Assembly: GCF_002278075.1 (NCBI RefSeq)
Contig: NZ_CP022992.1
Coordinates: 1-64,000, forward strand
Length of the DNA stretch: 64,000 bases
Direction: 5' to 3'
From: Paraburkholderia aromaticivorans
GTDB taxonomy: Bacteria; Pseudomonadota; Gammaproteobacteria; Burkholderiales; Burkholderiaceae
Below are positions 17,047 to 25,124 of this stretch, one piece after another. The translations under genes and the position numbers were made by a program. The notes beneath the pieces were generated by a model that did not search any database, was not told the DNA's origin, and saw nothing but the letters and a program-made list of their open reading frames with translations. How positions within the stretch are numbered: position 1 is the first letter of the stretch; each line of letters begins with the position of its first letter.

Positions 17047-17107
17047 AAACCCATGCGGGGCATCTCGGCCCTGGTGGGCGTGTGCTTCGCGGTTCATTGG
17101 AGCACAC
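17047..17107 (+). promoter_or_regulatory. SD-sequestering leader of the gene at 17108
   Basis: P1 pairs CCC..GCGGG with CCTGGtGGG. P2 pairs GTGTGCTTC with GGAGCACAC. Confidence 0.8.
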
Positions 17108-17824
17108 ATGAAACAGCAAAACATCAAGTCGTTCATCGCCCCGATTCTCGTGGGGAAGGTCTTTCCGTACGCAGTCTTGGTCAAGGCAACCGATGCCGAT
17201 GGCCCGGGTGAGTACGAGGCCAATGGCCTGATGTACGAAAACGGCCACGTGCTGATTGAATACCCGTTCCGTCGTCCGGGTCAGAGTATCGAGCAGGCCA
17301 CGGTCGAAGGCAGCGATCCGGCGAATCAGAACCAGATCGATATCACCACGGCCGTGTTGCCCGACGGGACCGAACTGACCCGCGGCGAAGCCTGGGAAGA
17401 GATCTCGTATCCGTCGAGCTGGGCCGATCGCGTCAAGGCGGCGATCGCGGCTCACGGCGAAGCGTCGTTCCTGCGCGGCGACCATCGTCTCTCTGACGAT
17501 GGGCACGCGGAAGGTGCACGGCTGTCTGCCGAGCCCAATCAGGCCGAAGACAATCTGTACCGTCTGCTCGGTCTGAAGGCGAACGTCGACGAGGAGCGCA
17601 CCAGCATCAAGGTGGCGGTCCTTTGCGAAAACTCGCAAGGCATTCCCGAGATCCGCACGTTCGAATTGCCCGTTTCCGACGTCGATATGGAAGATGGCGA
17701 GCACTACGACGTCGCGATCGAGCGTGCCGTCGCTGAAGGCTACGGCGGCAAGATGGTCGCGTTCGACGAACACGACCACGCCGCGCGGCACCTCTTCGAG
17801 ACGGCGGCTTGGTTCACGAAGTAA
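17108..17824 (+). CDS. hypothetical protein, leader-controlled
   Basis: 238 residues, very acidic, soluble. The N-terminal 90 residues look beta-rich. No motif recognised. First gene of an operon with 17900 and 18266. Confidence 0.7.
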   Translation: MKQQNIKSFIAPILVGKVFPYAVLVKATDADGPGEYEANGLMYENGHVLIEYPFRRPGQSIEQATVEGSDPANQNQIDITTAVLPDGTELTRGEAWEEISYPSSWADRVKAAIAAHGEASFLRGDHRLSDDGHAEGARLSAEPNQAEDNLYRLLGLKANVDEERTSIKVAVLCENSQGIPEIRTFELPVSDVDMEDGEHYDVAIERAVAEGYGGKMVAFDEHDHAARHLFETAAWFTK

Positions 17825-17839
17825 TCCACTTTGTCTTTC

Positions 17840-17899
17840 AACCCTTGCGGGAGCCGTTCCCGCAGGGAGCGCTTCTCGCACGTTCCCCTGGAGAAGCAT
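17840..17899 (+). promoter_or_regulatory. SD-sequestering leader of the gene at 17900
   Basis: P1 pairs CCCttGCGGG with CCCGCaGGG. P2 pairs GCTTCTC with GAGAAGC. Confidence 0.75.
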
Positions 17900-18148
17900 A
17901 TGAAATCCCTTCAAGGCATGGAGATCCGCAAGCTCGGCAGCAACAAAGGCACGCCGCGCATGTGGATCGAAGGCTCTCAGGCGAGCCGTGCCGGCTTCCT
18001 GCCGGGCATGAAGCTCAAAGCCAAGGCTGTCAGCGTTCCGCCTTTCGTCTCGGTGTTCAAGGCCCTCGGCCATGCGCTTTTGGCGTTCAAACAAGCGACG
18101 TCGATTTCGTTTGCGTCGTTCGTGCGAGCCGAGGCTGTCGCGGCATAA
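17900..18148 (+). CDS. small SymE/AbrB-like protein
   Basis: 82 residues. The segment GTPRMWIEGSQASRAGFLPGMKL matches the pattern PRIWLEG..L..AGF.PG seen in SymE-type toxins and in the N-terminal extension of some plasmid DNA-modification enzymes (swapped-hairpin AbrB-like fold). The second half (about residues 45-80) is hydrophobic/Ser-rich and atypical. It lies between an unknown gene and an SGGKDS protein in one operon. The functional link to nucleic acid is inference. Confidence 0.55.
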   Translation: MKSLQGMEIRKLGSNKGTPRMWIEGSQASRAGFLPGMKLKAKAVSVPPFVSVFKALGHALLAFKQATSISFASFVRAEAVAA

Positions 18149-18207
18149 GTTGCATCCATTCTTGGCGGGACATTGCTTCCGCAAGGAGGGATGCTCGCTT
18201 CACTTTT

Positions 18208-18265
18208 ACCCGTGCGGGGACGCGCTCCCCACGGGAGCGTTTCTCTCCATCATTTGAGAAACGAA
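18208..18265 (+). promoter_or_regulatory. SD-sequestering leader of the gene at 18266
   Basis: P1 pairs CCCGTG with CACGGG plus GGGG/CCCC. P2 is a perfect 8-bp stem, CGTTTCTC with GAGAAACG. Confidence 0.8.
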
Positions 18266-19462
18266 ATGGAAATTATCGAAGAACCGGTTCACTTCATCAC
18301 ACCCCGGTTTCTGGAGGGTGCCCCACAAGGAAAGCCCAATCAGGTCTGTTTGTCCCCGGAAGTCGAAGCGTTGCTCGACCGCGATCCGGTAGTAGCGGTC
18401 GGGGTATCGGGCGGCAAGGACTCGGATGCCTGTGCCATCGCGGTGGCAAAGCACCTGGATGCGATCGGCCACAAGGGACCGCGTCTACTGGTGCATTCCG
18501 ACCTCGGCCGTATCGAATGGAAAGACAGCCTGCCGAGTTGCGAGCGTCTGGCCCATCGATTGGGTTGGGAGTTGCTTGTGGTTCGACGTCAGGCTGGCGA
18601 TATGCTCGACCGCTGGGAAGTGCGATGGGAGAACTGCGTCTCGCGGTACGAAGACCTGTCCTGCGTGAAACTGATTCTTCCGTGGAGCACGCCGTCCATG
18701 CGCTTTTGCACGTCTGAGCTGAAGACAAAAATCCTCTCCAGTGCGTTGAAAAAGCGGTTCCCGGTAGGGGACATTCTCAACGTGACGGGTATTCGTCGTC
18801 AGGAGAGCAAGAACCGCAGCAAGATGCCGCTCTGGGCTCCGAATTCTGACCTTACCCGCAAGAGTGGGGTTGGGATGACCTGGAATGCGATCATCGACTG
18901 GCCTGTTCAGGACGTGGTGTATGCGATCCAGGACGCCGGACTTGAGCTGCATGAGGCCTACACCAGGTACGATGTCTCTCGTGTAAGTTGCTGCTTTTGC
19001 ATCATGTCGTCGGAGGCCGATCTCATAGCCTCGGCGACGTGTAAAGACAACCACGAACCGTACATCCGCATGGTCGAACTTGAGGCGAAGTCGTCCTTCG
19101 CCTTTCAGGGAAACCGCTGGTTGGCAGACGTGGCGCCGCACATCCTGTCGTCATCGCTGCGTAGTGAGGTCCAAAGAGCGAAAGCCATCGCTGCGCAGCG
19201 CCAGGCCATCGAAGCCGAGATCCCGAAGCATCTGCTTTACGAGTCTGGGTGGCCGACCTGTTTGCCCACACGCGATGAAGCCGAGCTTCTGGCTCGTGTT
19301 CGCCGGCAGGTGTCAACGCTGCTCGGTTTTAACGCGCAATGCATTGACGCAGTTAGCGTGCAAGACCGATATGCGAGTTTGCTTGCTTTGAAAGAGGCCA
19401 AGGGCAAGGGGGGAGTGGTGGAACAAGTTGCTTCCCGACAAGCGGAACTTTGTTTTGGGTGA
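18266..19462 (+). CDS. PAPS reductase-like ATP-PPase (SGGKDS) protein
   Basis: 398 residues. The PP-loop VSGGKDS is at about residues 46-52. A Cys cluster (SCCFCIMSS) is at about residues 246-254, with further Cys in TSEL and ATCKD segments. This fits the adenine-nucleotide alpha-hydrolase/PAPS-reductase superfamily, which includes sulfur-transfer enzymes such as DndC. The Cys cluster could hold an Fe-S centre or sulfur carrier. There are no sulfate-assimilation neighbours, so a role in nucleic-acid thiolation or defence is more likely than cysteine synthesis; that is inference. Confidence 0.7.
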   Translation: MEIIEEPVHFITPRFLEGAPQGKPNQVCLSPEVEALLDRDPVVAVGVSGGKDSDACAIAVAKHLDAIGHKGPRLLVHSDLGRIEWKDSLPSCERLAHRLGWELLVVRRQAGDMLDRWEVRWENCVSRYEDLSCVKLILPWSTPSMRFCTSELKTKILSSALKKRFPVGDILNVTGIRRQESKNRSKMPLWAPNSDLTRKSGVGMTWNAIIDWPVQDVVYAIQDAGLELHEAYTRYDVSRVSCCFCIMSSEADLIASATCKDNHEPYIRMVELEAKSSFAFQGNRWLADVAPHILSSSLRSEVQRAKAIAAQRQAIEAEIPKHLLYESGWPTCLPTRDEAELLARVRRQVSTLLGFNAQCIDAVSVQDRYASLLALKEAKGKGGVVEQVASRQAELCFG

Positions 19463-19516
19463 CGTAAGTCCCCCTTTGGGGGGATTCACCAACCCGGATG
19501 TATGAACCTGTAACCC

Positions 19517-19562
19517 ACGCCCGCAGCCTCCCCACAGGGGAAGCTGCGGGCGTTTCCGTTTA
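19517..19562 (+). terminator. intrinsic terminator
   Basis: ACGCCCGCAGC pairs with GCTGCGGGCGT, followed by TTCCGTTT. Confidence 0.9.
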
Positions 19563-19577
19563 GGAAATCCCCCGTTA

Positions 19578-19609
19578 TTTGTGAACGTTTATCGGTTGTT
19601 CACGTGAAC
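19578..19609. promoter_or_regulatory. candidate operator palindrome
   Basis: GTTCACGTGAAC (19598-19609) is a perfect 12-bp palindrome, with an extra GTGAAC half-site at 19581-19586. It lies immediately upstream of the small gene at 19634. Confidence 0.4.
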
Positions 19610-19633
19610 TGTGTGACGGAAGGATTTCGCAGT

Positions 19634-19813
19634 ATGCAAGGCGTCGATCTCCGATCAGTTCCCCTGCGCGATGCCCTCGATTGGGTGCGGGAGAGCGCTC
19701 ATCTGGTGTGGCGAAAAATCATCATGCATGTGGCGGTTTGCCGAGACGTCTTCCTCGGCGTCCCGGCGCGACAGATGCCTAAAACGATTCCGGTCGAGAG
19801 CCTTCCGGCTTAA
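19634..19813 (+). CDS. small hypothetical protein
   Basis: 59 residues from the ATG after ACGGAAGGA; a GTG at 19604 is in frame but lies in the palindrome. Amphipathic helices, no family. No repeated leader; possibly autoregulated through the adjacent palindrome. Confidence 0.4.
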   Translation: MQGVDLRSVPLRDALDWVRESAHLVWRKIIMHVAVCRDVFLGVPARQMPKTIPVESLPA

Positions 19814-19833
19814 CGACTGGCCACGGAGTGGAC

Positions 19834-20025
19834 ATGGTAGGGCAGTACTGGATCGATGCGGTTCAACACGAAAAAGCGGTCGGCCTTCTGCGCGAGGCGC
19901 TGAAACACATCAGTGACAAGCCATGGGAGGAGTCGACGCTGCTCCATGCGCGGATTTCTGAATATCTAGGCGAGCCCATCCAACACGCGGATGCGGTTGT
20001 GCATGCGCGGGCAGGCCGGCTTTGA
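19834..20025 (+). CDS. small hypothetical protein
   Basis: 63 residues, helical, His-rich. SD-like GGAGTGG. Twenty bases after the previous stop, so probably cotranscribed with it. No family recognised. Confidence 0.45.
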   Translation: MVGQYWIDAVQHEKAVGLLREALKHISDKPWEESTLLHARISEYLGEPIQHADAVVHARAGRL

Positions 20026-20227
20026 CCGAAGGAATCGAGCACAATGTAACGCACGGAAAACACGCCAGGATCCTCCCCCTTGAATCGGGATTTCCGTCTG
20101 ATACGGTGGTACCACCTGGATGACAGCCCCGGCGAAGTAAATGCTGAGCCGCTGGATGCGCTTGGATCGCTCAGTGGCGGCGCGCAGTCCGCTCGATTGA
20201 GCGGGATCTCCAATTTCTGAGGCCACT
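20026..20227. other. intergenic region
   Basis: No gene, leader element or clear terminator recognised; only short imperfect inverted repeats such as CGCTCGATTGAGCG. Confidence 0.4.
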
Positions 20228-20920
20228 ATGCCGTTTCTCGCTTTCACCGCCTTCCTGATGTACGCGAATATCTTTGCCGCCATCCGGCAACTCGGAAAGC
20301 CGGGGAAGGGACCTCTGATCGGCGGCGCGCACATGCTGACGTGCCTGGTGGCATCGATCGCCTTCCTCGGTGGAACGGAGCTGATTCAGTTCAACCTGTT
20401 TGGCGGCATCGGCGGATCTGCGTACAACTGGACGCCGCTGGCGTATTTCGTCGTCGGCTTGCTGAGCCTGATCCTATTCGGGATCAAGTTCGTTTCGGCC
20501 ACGCGGGCCGGCCAGTCTGGCGGGAATCTGAGGTTCGGCCTGTCGCTTTGGGCGGTCTTCGCAGCTCTCTATGTCTGCGGGACGGCCATCGACCACTGGA
20601 TTTTCTTTCGTGACGTCAACAGATCCGGCTCGATGGACGTCGGCTTCACGGGTGAGCAGATGACCTGCAGTGGCGACCAGATCCTTGTGCGCCTGAAGGC
20701 CAATACCGCTGTCTATCGGTGCCCGAAATCGATCAGACTGGGCCGCGACTATGCCCAACCGTTCGTGCCGTGGCCGAGCTACGTGCAAGGCGAGAGCGCC
20801 AAGCTCAAGGCGAACGTCGACGCGGTGCAAAAGGCGGCTGCTGAGTCGAAAGACGGCGTCGTTCATCTGCCGGATAGCGTGACCAGGTATCTGTCGCAGC
20901 CAACGCAAGACTCGAACTGA
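20228..20920 (+). CDS. multi-pass membrane protein
   Basis: 230 residues with four predicted membrane segments (about residues 3-20, 33-53, 66-88 and 102-122), then a C-terminal soluble domain of about 100 residues with Cys at the MTCSGD and YRCPKS positions. The SD is weak (GAGG). No family recognised. Single gene without the repeated leader. Confidence 0.6.
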   Translation: MPFLAFTAFLMYANIFAAIRQLGKPGKGPLIGGAHMLTCLVASIAFLGGTELIQFNLFGGIGGSAYNWTPLAYFVVGLLSLILFGIKFVSATRAGQSGGNLRFGLSLWAVFAALYVCGTAIDHWIFFRDVNRSGSMDVGFTGEQMTCSGDQILVRLKANTAVYRCPKSIRLGRDYAQPFVPWPSYVQGESAKLKANVDAVQKAAAESKDGVVHLPDSVTRYLSQPTQDSN

Positions 20921-20940
20921 CCTGTGCAGCATCGAGGAAC

Positions 20941-21006
20941 TTCTCGTCAGGAATTCCGCGATATACTGATGCCTGATTTTCGACGGTAGCTGGACCGAAA
21001 CCAGCC
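20941..21006 (+). promoter_or_regulatory. operon-head promoter box and 5' hairpin
   Basis: TTCTCGTCAGGAA (20941-20953) and -10 TATACT (20962-20967). Hairpin GCTGG-accgaaa-CCAGC (20985-21006), then CACT-attc-GGTG. Confidence 0.8.
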
Positions 21007-21028
21007 GACAACGCACTATTCGGTGCAC

Positions 21029-21086
21029 AACCCTAGCGGGGCAGTTTCCCGCCGGGGGCCTGCTTCGCACTTTTCAGGAGCAGGAT
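21029..21086 (+). promoter_or_regulatory. SD-sequestering leader of the gene at 21087
   Basis: P1 pairs CCCtaGCGGG with CCCGCcGGG. P2 pairs CCTGCTTC with GGAGCAGG. Confidence 0.8.
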
Positions 21087-22352
21087 ATGTCTCAATCCAC
21101 CGTGGTTTCCCGACGGGGCGTGGTCCCGTTCAATGTCACGTTCGAGGCGACGGGCTTTACCGACGCTGATCTGTGCAATCGCGTGTTCGCTGACGAAGAA
21201 GCGCGAGGTTTCAGCGAAGTTGCGACGACCGAGGGACAGTTCCCGACCGGAATCCTTTCGGTCGTGCGGGGATGGATTTCGGAAGACGATGCGCAGAAGC
21301 CGACCGATCGCAAGGTGTTCGTCTGCGTCACGTTGCGGGTTTGCGCCGCGAGCGTCGACAACGCGTCTCGCACGGCTCCGCCGGCGGTACTGCTGACGCG
21401 AATCGTGGACGCGATGGCGTCCTCCGAAACCGGTGAATGCCTGGTGAGCCTCGAAGGCAACTGGACGGTCACCGAAGTCGTCCCGTTCGGTGAGCTGGCA
21501 GATGGTCAAGCTGGGGAGGATCCGGCCGAGACCGTCCGTCAAGGTCGTCCGGATGGGGAATTGCCGGAAAAGCGGATTCTCGCGGTCTTTCTTCCGCAAG
21601 CCTGGGTGAACGACTACGCGACGTACATCGACGGCCAGCAAGCCGTGGATGTGACGCAAGTCGTGCTGGAGATGGATCTGCAGAAGATCCACGCTCTGCG
21701 CGACTACTCTGATTCAACAGATGCTCTGATGGACACTGTTGCACTCGGTCATAACGGTCCGTTCACGGTTCGTGCCAAGGACAGCATTTGCGATTTTTTC
21801 GAGGTGAAGGACCTGTCCGACATCACCGAATCTATGCTGCTAGCTGCACGCAAGGCAACGCTGAAACTGCCAGGGTTCCAGACTGAAACCGTCTCGGTCA
21901 AGGTTCAGGAACTGTCCGGAAGCCGGCTCGATTGGGCCGTGGCTAAAGCTCTCGGCTGTGGCCTTGTCAGCGCTCACGATCACTTCCGCCGCATTGCTGC
22001 GGGAGCGTGGAGCGAAGAGAAGATCGTCGAGCATTTGGGTACGATGTCCAACGAGCAGATGATCATTGACCCGATGACCCACAACGCTGTACCGATTCCG
22101 GCGTTTTCGACATGCTGGCAATCTGCTGGTCCGATCATCGACCGGGAGAATATGTGGCTGTCAAGTGCTCGCTACATGGCTCCTTCAGTAACGCCGGATG
22201 CAGACCGGGCATGGCTGGCGAAATCGCTCGCTCTTGCACCGATTGCGCCAATGTATGGTCCCACGCCACTCGTTGCCGCAATGCGCTGTTACGTCGCCAG
22301 CAAGTGTGATGAGGTTGTCGAGATCCCTGCCTGCTTGTCGGGCCGAAAGTGA
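21087..22352 (+). CDS. hypothetical protein with C-terminal NinX-like (DUF2591) domain
   Basis: 421 residues. The C-terminal 140 or so residues match the phage NinX/DUF2591 pattern: LDWAVAKALG, then a GPIIDRENMWL segment and a final AAMRCYVASK..DEVEIP. The N-terminal 270 residues are unrelated to known NinX proteins, which are usually about 130 residues, so this appears to be a fusion. NinX domains occur in phages and plasmids; their role is unknown. First gene of an operon with 22422. Confidence 0.7.
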   Translation: MSQSTVVSRRGVVPFNVTFEATGFTDADLCNRVFADEEARGFSEVATTEGQFPTGILSVVRGWISEDDAQKPTDRKVFVCVTLRVCAASVDNASRTAPPAVLLTRIVDAMASSETGECLVSLEGNWTVTEVVPFGELADGQAGEDPAETVRQGRPDGELPEKRILAVFLPQAWVNDYATYIDGQQAVDVTQVVLEMDLQKIHALRDYSDSTDALMDTVALGHNGPFTVRAKDSICDFFEVKDLSDITESMLLAARKATLKLPGFQTETVSVKVQELSGSRLDWAVAKALGCGLVSAHDHFRRIAAGAWSEEKIVEHLGTMSNEQMIIDPMTHNAVPIPAFSTCWQSAGPIIDRENMWLSSARYMAPSVTPDADRAWLAKSLALAPIAPMYGPTPLVAAMRCYVASKCDEVVEIPACLSGRK

Positions 22353-22358
22353 CTTTTT

Positions 22359-22421
22359 AAACCCTCGCGGGGAGCATTCCCGCTTGGGGATGCTTCTCGC
22401 ATATCGATTTGGGAGAAGCAT
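22359..22421 (+). promoter_or_regulatory. SD-sequestering leader of the gene at 22422
   Basis: P1 pairs CCCtcGCGGG with CCCGCttGGG. P2 is a perfect 9-bp stem, ATGCTTCTC with GAGAAGCAT. Confidence 0.85.
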
Positions 22422-23210
22422 ATGAATAAAGTTTCACTACTGGAAACGCCGGCCGGTACCGAGCCTGCGCCGAGACAAAGACGAAAGCCGTCGATTTCGA
22501 CGTTGCAGGTCTTGTTGATCGTCAAGCGCGGAAGTGACCTCGACTCGTTGATCGACCGTTTGCAGAAGCAGACGGGCGAAGCCTACGCGCGGTATGGCGT
22601 CGGCTCGGAGCAGTATGAACAGCTGTTCGACGATTTGCACTGTTGCAGAATGGTTCGCATGGCGTTCGATTTCCGAGACGCACGTGGTTTGCCGCCCGGT
22701 CGGCCCACGCCGTACGATGACACCGATTTGGCAGTGTGGCTCGAGGAAATACGGAAGGCGCCGGAGCAGCCGTCATGGTCTTGCTTGTGCGAGCACTTTG
22801 GCCTTGACGAGAGCTTTCAGTATTCGGAAGCGCAGCGGGAGGAGTACTTCCGGCTGCTGAGTCACGAGCACGCAACCCCGGAGACTGCAGGGGAGCTGTT
22901 GAAACCTGCGGGTAGCATGACTGGTCAAGAAATCGATGACGGTGCTGAACGTACGGTGGACGGCTTCGTGCTCGCGACGGTCCGGTGGAGCGGTTCGCAA
23001 CTCCGCAGCTTTCATCTGACTCGCGACGAGGCCGTAAGTGCGATGAATAGCTCCACGGACATCGACGACCTGAACGTGCTGCCTGCCAACGTGCGCTTTG
23101 CCAAGAATGGAAACATTCGGTATTGGCGGTCGACCGGAGAACCCGTGGCGCATCGGAAAATGCGTGGAACTGAAGCGTCGTTGTCGGGGGACCAGGAGAA
23201 GATCAAGTAG
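22422..23210 (+). CDS. hypothetical protein, leader-controlled
   Basis: 262 residues, acidic and soluble with a basic N-terminus (RQRRKPS). No motif recognised. Last cistron before a terminator. Confidence 0.65.
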   Translation: MNKVSLLETPAGTEPAPRQRRKPSISTLQVLLIVKRGSDLDSLIDRLQKQTGEAYARYGVGSEQYEQLFDDLHCCRMVRMAFDFRDARGLPPGRPTPYDDTDLAVWLEEIRKAPEQPSWSCLCEHFGLDESFQYSEAQREEYFRLLSHEHATPETAGELLKPAGSMTGQEIDDGAERTVDGFVLATVRWSGSQLRSFHLTRDEAVSAMNSSTDIDDLNVLPANVRFAKNGNIRYWRSTGEPVAHRKMRGTEASLSGDQEKIK

Positions 23211-23254
23211 GCCCCATCGAAGTTTTTCGGCATTCGACCATTCACCCGCATCAC

Positions 23255-23300
23255 CCGCCCGCCGTGCATCCCTTTTGGGGTGCCGCGGGCATTTTTTTTG
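23255..23300 (+). terminator. intrinsic terminator
   Basis: GCCCGC pairs with GCGGGC across a loop containing CCCtttGGG, followed by eight T. Member of the CCCGCCCGCC group. Confidence 0.9.
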
Positions 23301-23382
23301 TTGTCCAATGCTTCCGTCGAACCTTCCAGGCTTAGCCGTGTCGCCACGTCTAATTTCCAACAGCTCCCGACCTCGGCTTCAC

Positions 23383-23446
23383 TTCTTGACTGGAAATTCC
23401 GATATACTTGACCCGCTTTCACTGGTAGCTGGACCATCACCCAGCC
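23383..23446 (+). promoter_or_regulatory. operon-head promoter box and 5' hairpin
   Basis: TTCTTGACTGGAA (23383-23395) and -10 TATACT (23403-23408). Hairpin GCTGG-accatcac-CCAGC (23424-23446), followed by GGCG/CGCC and CTGCCCTCGGGCAG hairpins. Confidence 0.75.
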
Positions 23447-23493
23447 GGGCGGCATCGCCGCAATCTCATCAATCTGCCCTCGGGCAGTATCTC

Positions 23494-23555
23494 AACCCTA
23501 GCGGGGCAGTTGCCCGCACGGGTGCCTGCTTCGCGCCACATTCAGGAGCAGGAAA
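23494..23555 (+). promoter_or_regulatory. SD-sequestering leader of the gene at 23556
   Basis: P1 pairs CCCtaGCGGG with CCCGCacGGG. P2 pairs CCTGCTTC with GGAGCAGG. Confidence 0.8.
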
Positions 23556-24398
23556 ATGCCGGAACCAACGGTCAAGCCAGAAAGGGACGGTGTGTATAAC
23601 ACCGAGAACTTTCCGACGTTCATCTGTAACCACGGCAATTGGGACATTTATACAAACTCCCGAGGCAAGTGTGCCGCAATTCCAACCAGAGACGCCGCAG
23701 AGATTGGATGTAAGGCATCTCAGTTCGGAGACAGAGCGTACGTGAAGGCAACTCTGCCGGCGAAATTTGCCGCATGGGAAGCGCTTCAGCGGGAACTGCC
23801 TAATCTCGATGTCAATGTGCATGCGCACGGCGACCATGGACAAGCCAGCAACCTCGAGCAGTTCATCAAGATCGCGGCCGACTCGATCGACCAGTTGCGC
23901 AAGGTGGACGTGTTTCGCGTACTCAGTTCGGTACGTAAAGACAACATCGACGGCGTAACGAGGCGTGATCTGGCGACCTTCATCGCCGTAAAACGCGTCG
24001 ATCTCATCGACGAAGTTGCGGAGGTGATGAGCGAGGAATTCCCTCAAGATGGCTGGGAGCGGACTGCGGTGTGCCAAAACCTCGAACAGGCGAAAGCCCT
24101 CGGCTTCGACAGTGTCGCCGCGATGCGAGAGCATCACGCATGGCTGGAGAAGAATGGCACGGCAGAGTACAAGTCGTGGTCTGCATCGGTCGCGCAAGCG
24201 CAGAAGCAATCGCGGCGCTATATCGAAGCAAAGCCGGCTGATCTCCAATGTGGGGACGTGCTGCCGTATAACCTGAACGAAGAGGTCAAAAGGGTGGAGC
24301 GGATCGACAGCCGAACCATCTGTGTCTACTTCGTCGGCGGCCGCGAGCGGAAATTCGACTCGAGCGTCATCCTCACGGCCGTACGCGTCGTAGCCTGA
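23556..24398 (+). CDS. hypothetical protein, leader-controlled
   Basis: 280 residues. A HAHGDHGQ stretch near residue 90 is His-rich, but no metal-binding family is recognised. The C-terminal 60 residues are beta-rich, resembling a small barrel. First of three cistrons (23556, 24463, 25125). Confidence 0.65.
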   Translation: MPEPTVKPERDGVYNTENFPTFICNHGNWDIYTNSRGKCAAIPTRDAAEIGCKASQFGDRAYVKATLPAKFAAWEALQRELPNLDVNVHAHGDHGQASNLEQFIKIAADSIDQLRKVDVFRVLSSVRKDNIDGVTRRDLATFIAVKRVDLIDEVAEVMSEEFPQDGWERTAVCQNLEQAKALGFDSVAAMREHHAWLEKNGTAEYKSWSASVAQAQKQSRRYIEAKPADLQCGDVLPYNLNEEVKRVERIDSRTICVYFVGGRERKFDSSVILTAVRVVA

Positions 24399-24406
24399 AA
24401 GTCACT

Positions 24407-24462
24407 TGGCGGGGCAGTTACCCGACAGGGTTCCTGCTTCGCGTCACTCAAGGAGAAGGAGA
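24407..24462 (+). promoter_or_regulatory. leader element of the gene at 24463
   Basis: A shortened P1 pairs CGGG with CCCG. The GCTTCGC signature is present; P2 can form CTTC/GAAG with the repeated SD GGAGAAGGAG. Confidence 0.55.
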
Positions 24463-25038
24463 ATGCACGAAACAAAGATCCCGCAGTCTGTTCAGTTCTA
24501 CGTCAAGCATGCTTTGAGCGTTTTGCGCGAGCAGGAGGCGGCTCTTCACGGGGTGCAACTGGCGCGAGGGAATGGCCATATTTTGGCGTTGGAACTGCAA
24601 GATCGCGAAGGGAAGATCAAGCGGGCAATGGAAAGGCTTGATGAGTTTCGAGGCCACGCGGCAAAAAATGGCGTGGACGCTGACGCCTTTCTTAAGGAAT
24701 GTGGCGGCGTTCCGGAATTCGAAAGGTTCGGATATCCCAAGCCGGTACAGATGCGTGGAATCGCGCAGGGCGCATACGATGTGACAGCATGCGGCATAAA
24801 GCTGGTAGGGCGCCCGATCAACGTCGGCGAGCCGGACCTGCTAATCGGTCGTGAAAACGAGGTCCTTTCCGTTCGGGGGCCATCCGGCAATGTCGTTTAC
24901 AGCGTATCGCCATCCGTTCCATGGACGCGCGACACTATCGTCCGGTCGCTCAATCATGAGGACGTTGTGCATGCCGTAGACGGCGACGTAGCGGAGGCCT
25001 ATCTCGGTGATTGTTGGATTGGTGGCACCGAGATTTAA
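24463..25038 (+). CDS. hypothetical protein, leader-controlled
   Basis: 191 residues. The N-terminal 80 residues are helical and coiled-coil-like (LREQEAALHG ... DREGKIKRAMERLDEF); the remainder is beta-rich. No family recognised. Confidence 0.65.
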   Translation: MHETKIPQSVQFYVKHALSVLREQEAALHGVQLARGNGHILALELQDREGKIKRAMERLDEFRGHAAKNGVDADAFLKECGGVPEFERFGYPKPVQMRGIAQGAYDVTACGIKLVGRPINVGEPDLLIGRENEVLSVRGPSGNVVYSVSPSVPWTRDTIVRSLNHEDVVHAVDGDVAEAYLGDCWIGGTEI

Positions 25039-25065
25039 CCGGCCACACCTGGAAAGTCACTTTTT

Positions 25066-25124
25066 ACCCAAGCGGGGCAGTCACCCGCCACGGGGCCTGC
25101 TTCGCGTTACTCAGGAGCAGGAAC
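25066..25124 (+). promoter_or_regulatory. SD-sequestering leader of the gene at 25125
   Basis: P1 pairs CCC..GCGGG with CCCGC..GGG. P2 pairs CTGCTTC with GGAGCAG. It is preceded by AAGTCACTTTTT, also seen before the leader elements at 22359 (as AAGTGACTTTTT) and 24407 (as AAGTCACTT). Confidence 0.75.
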
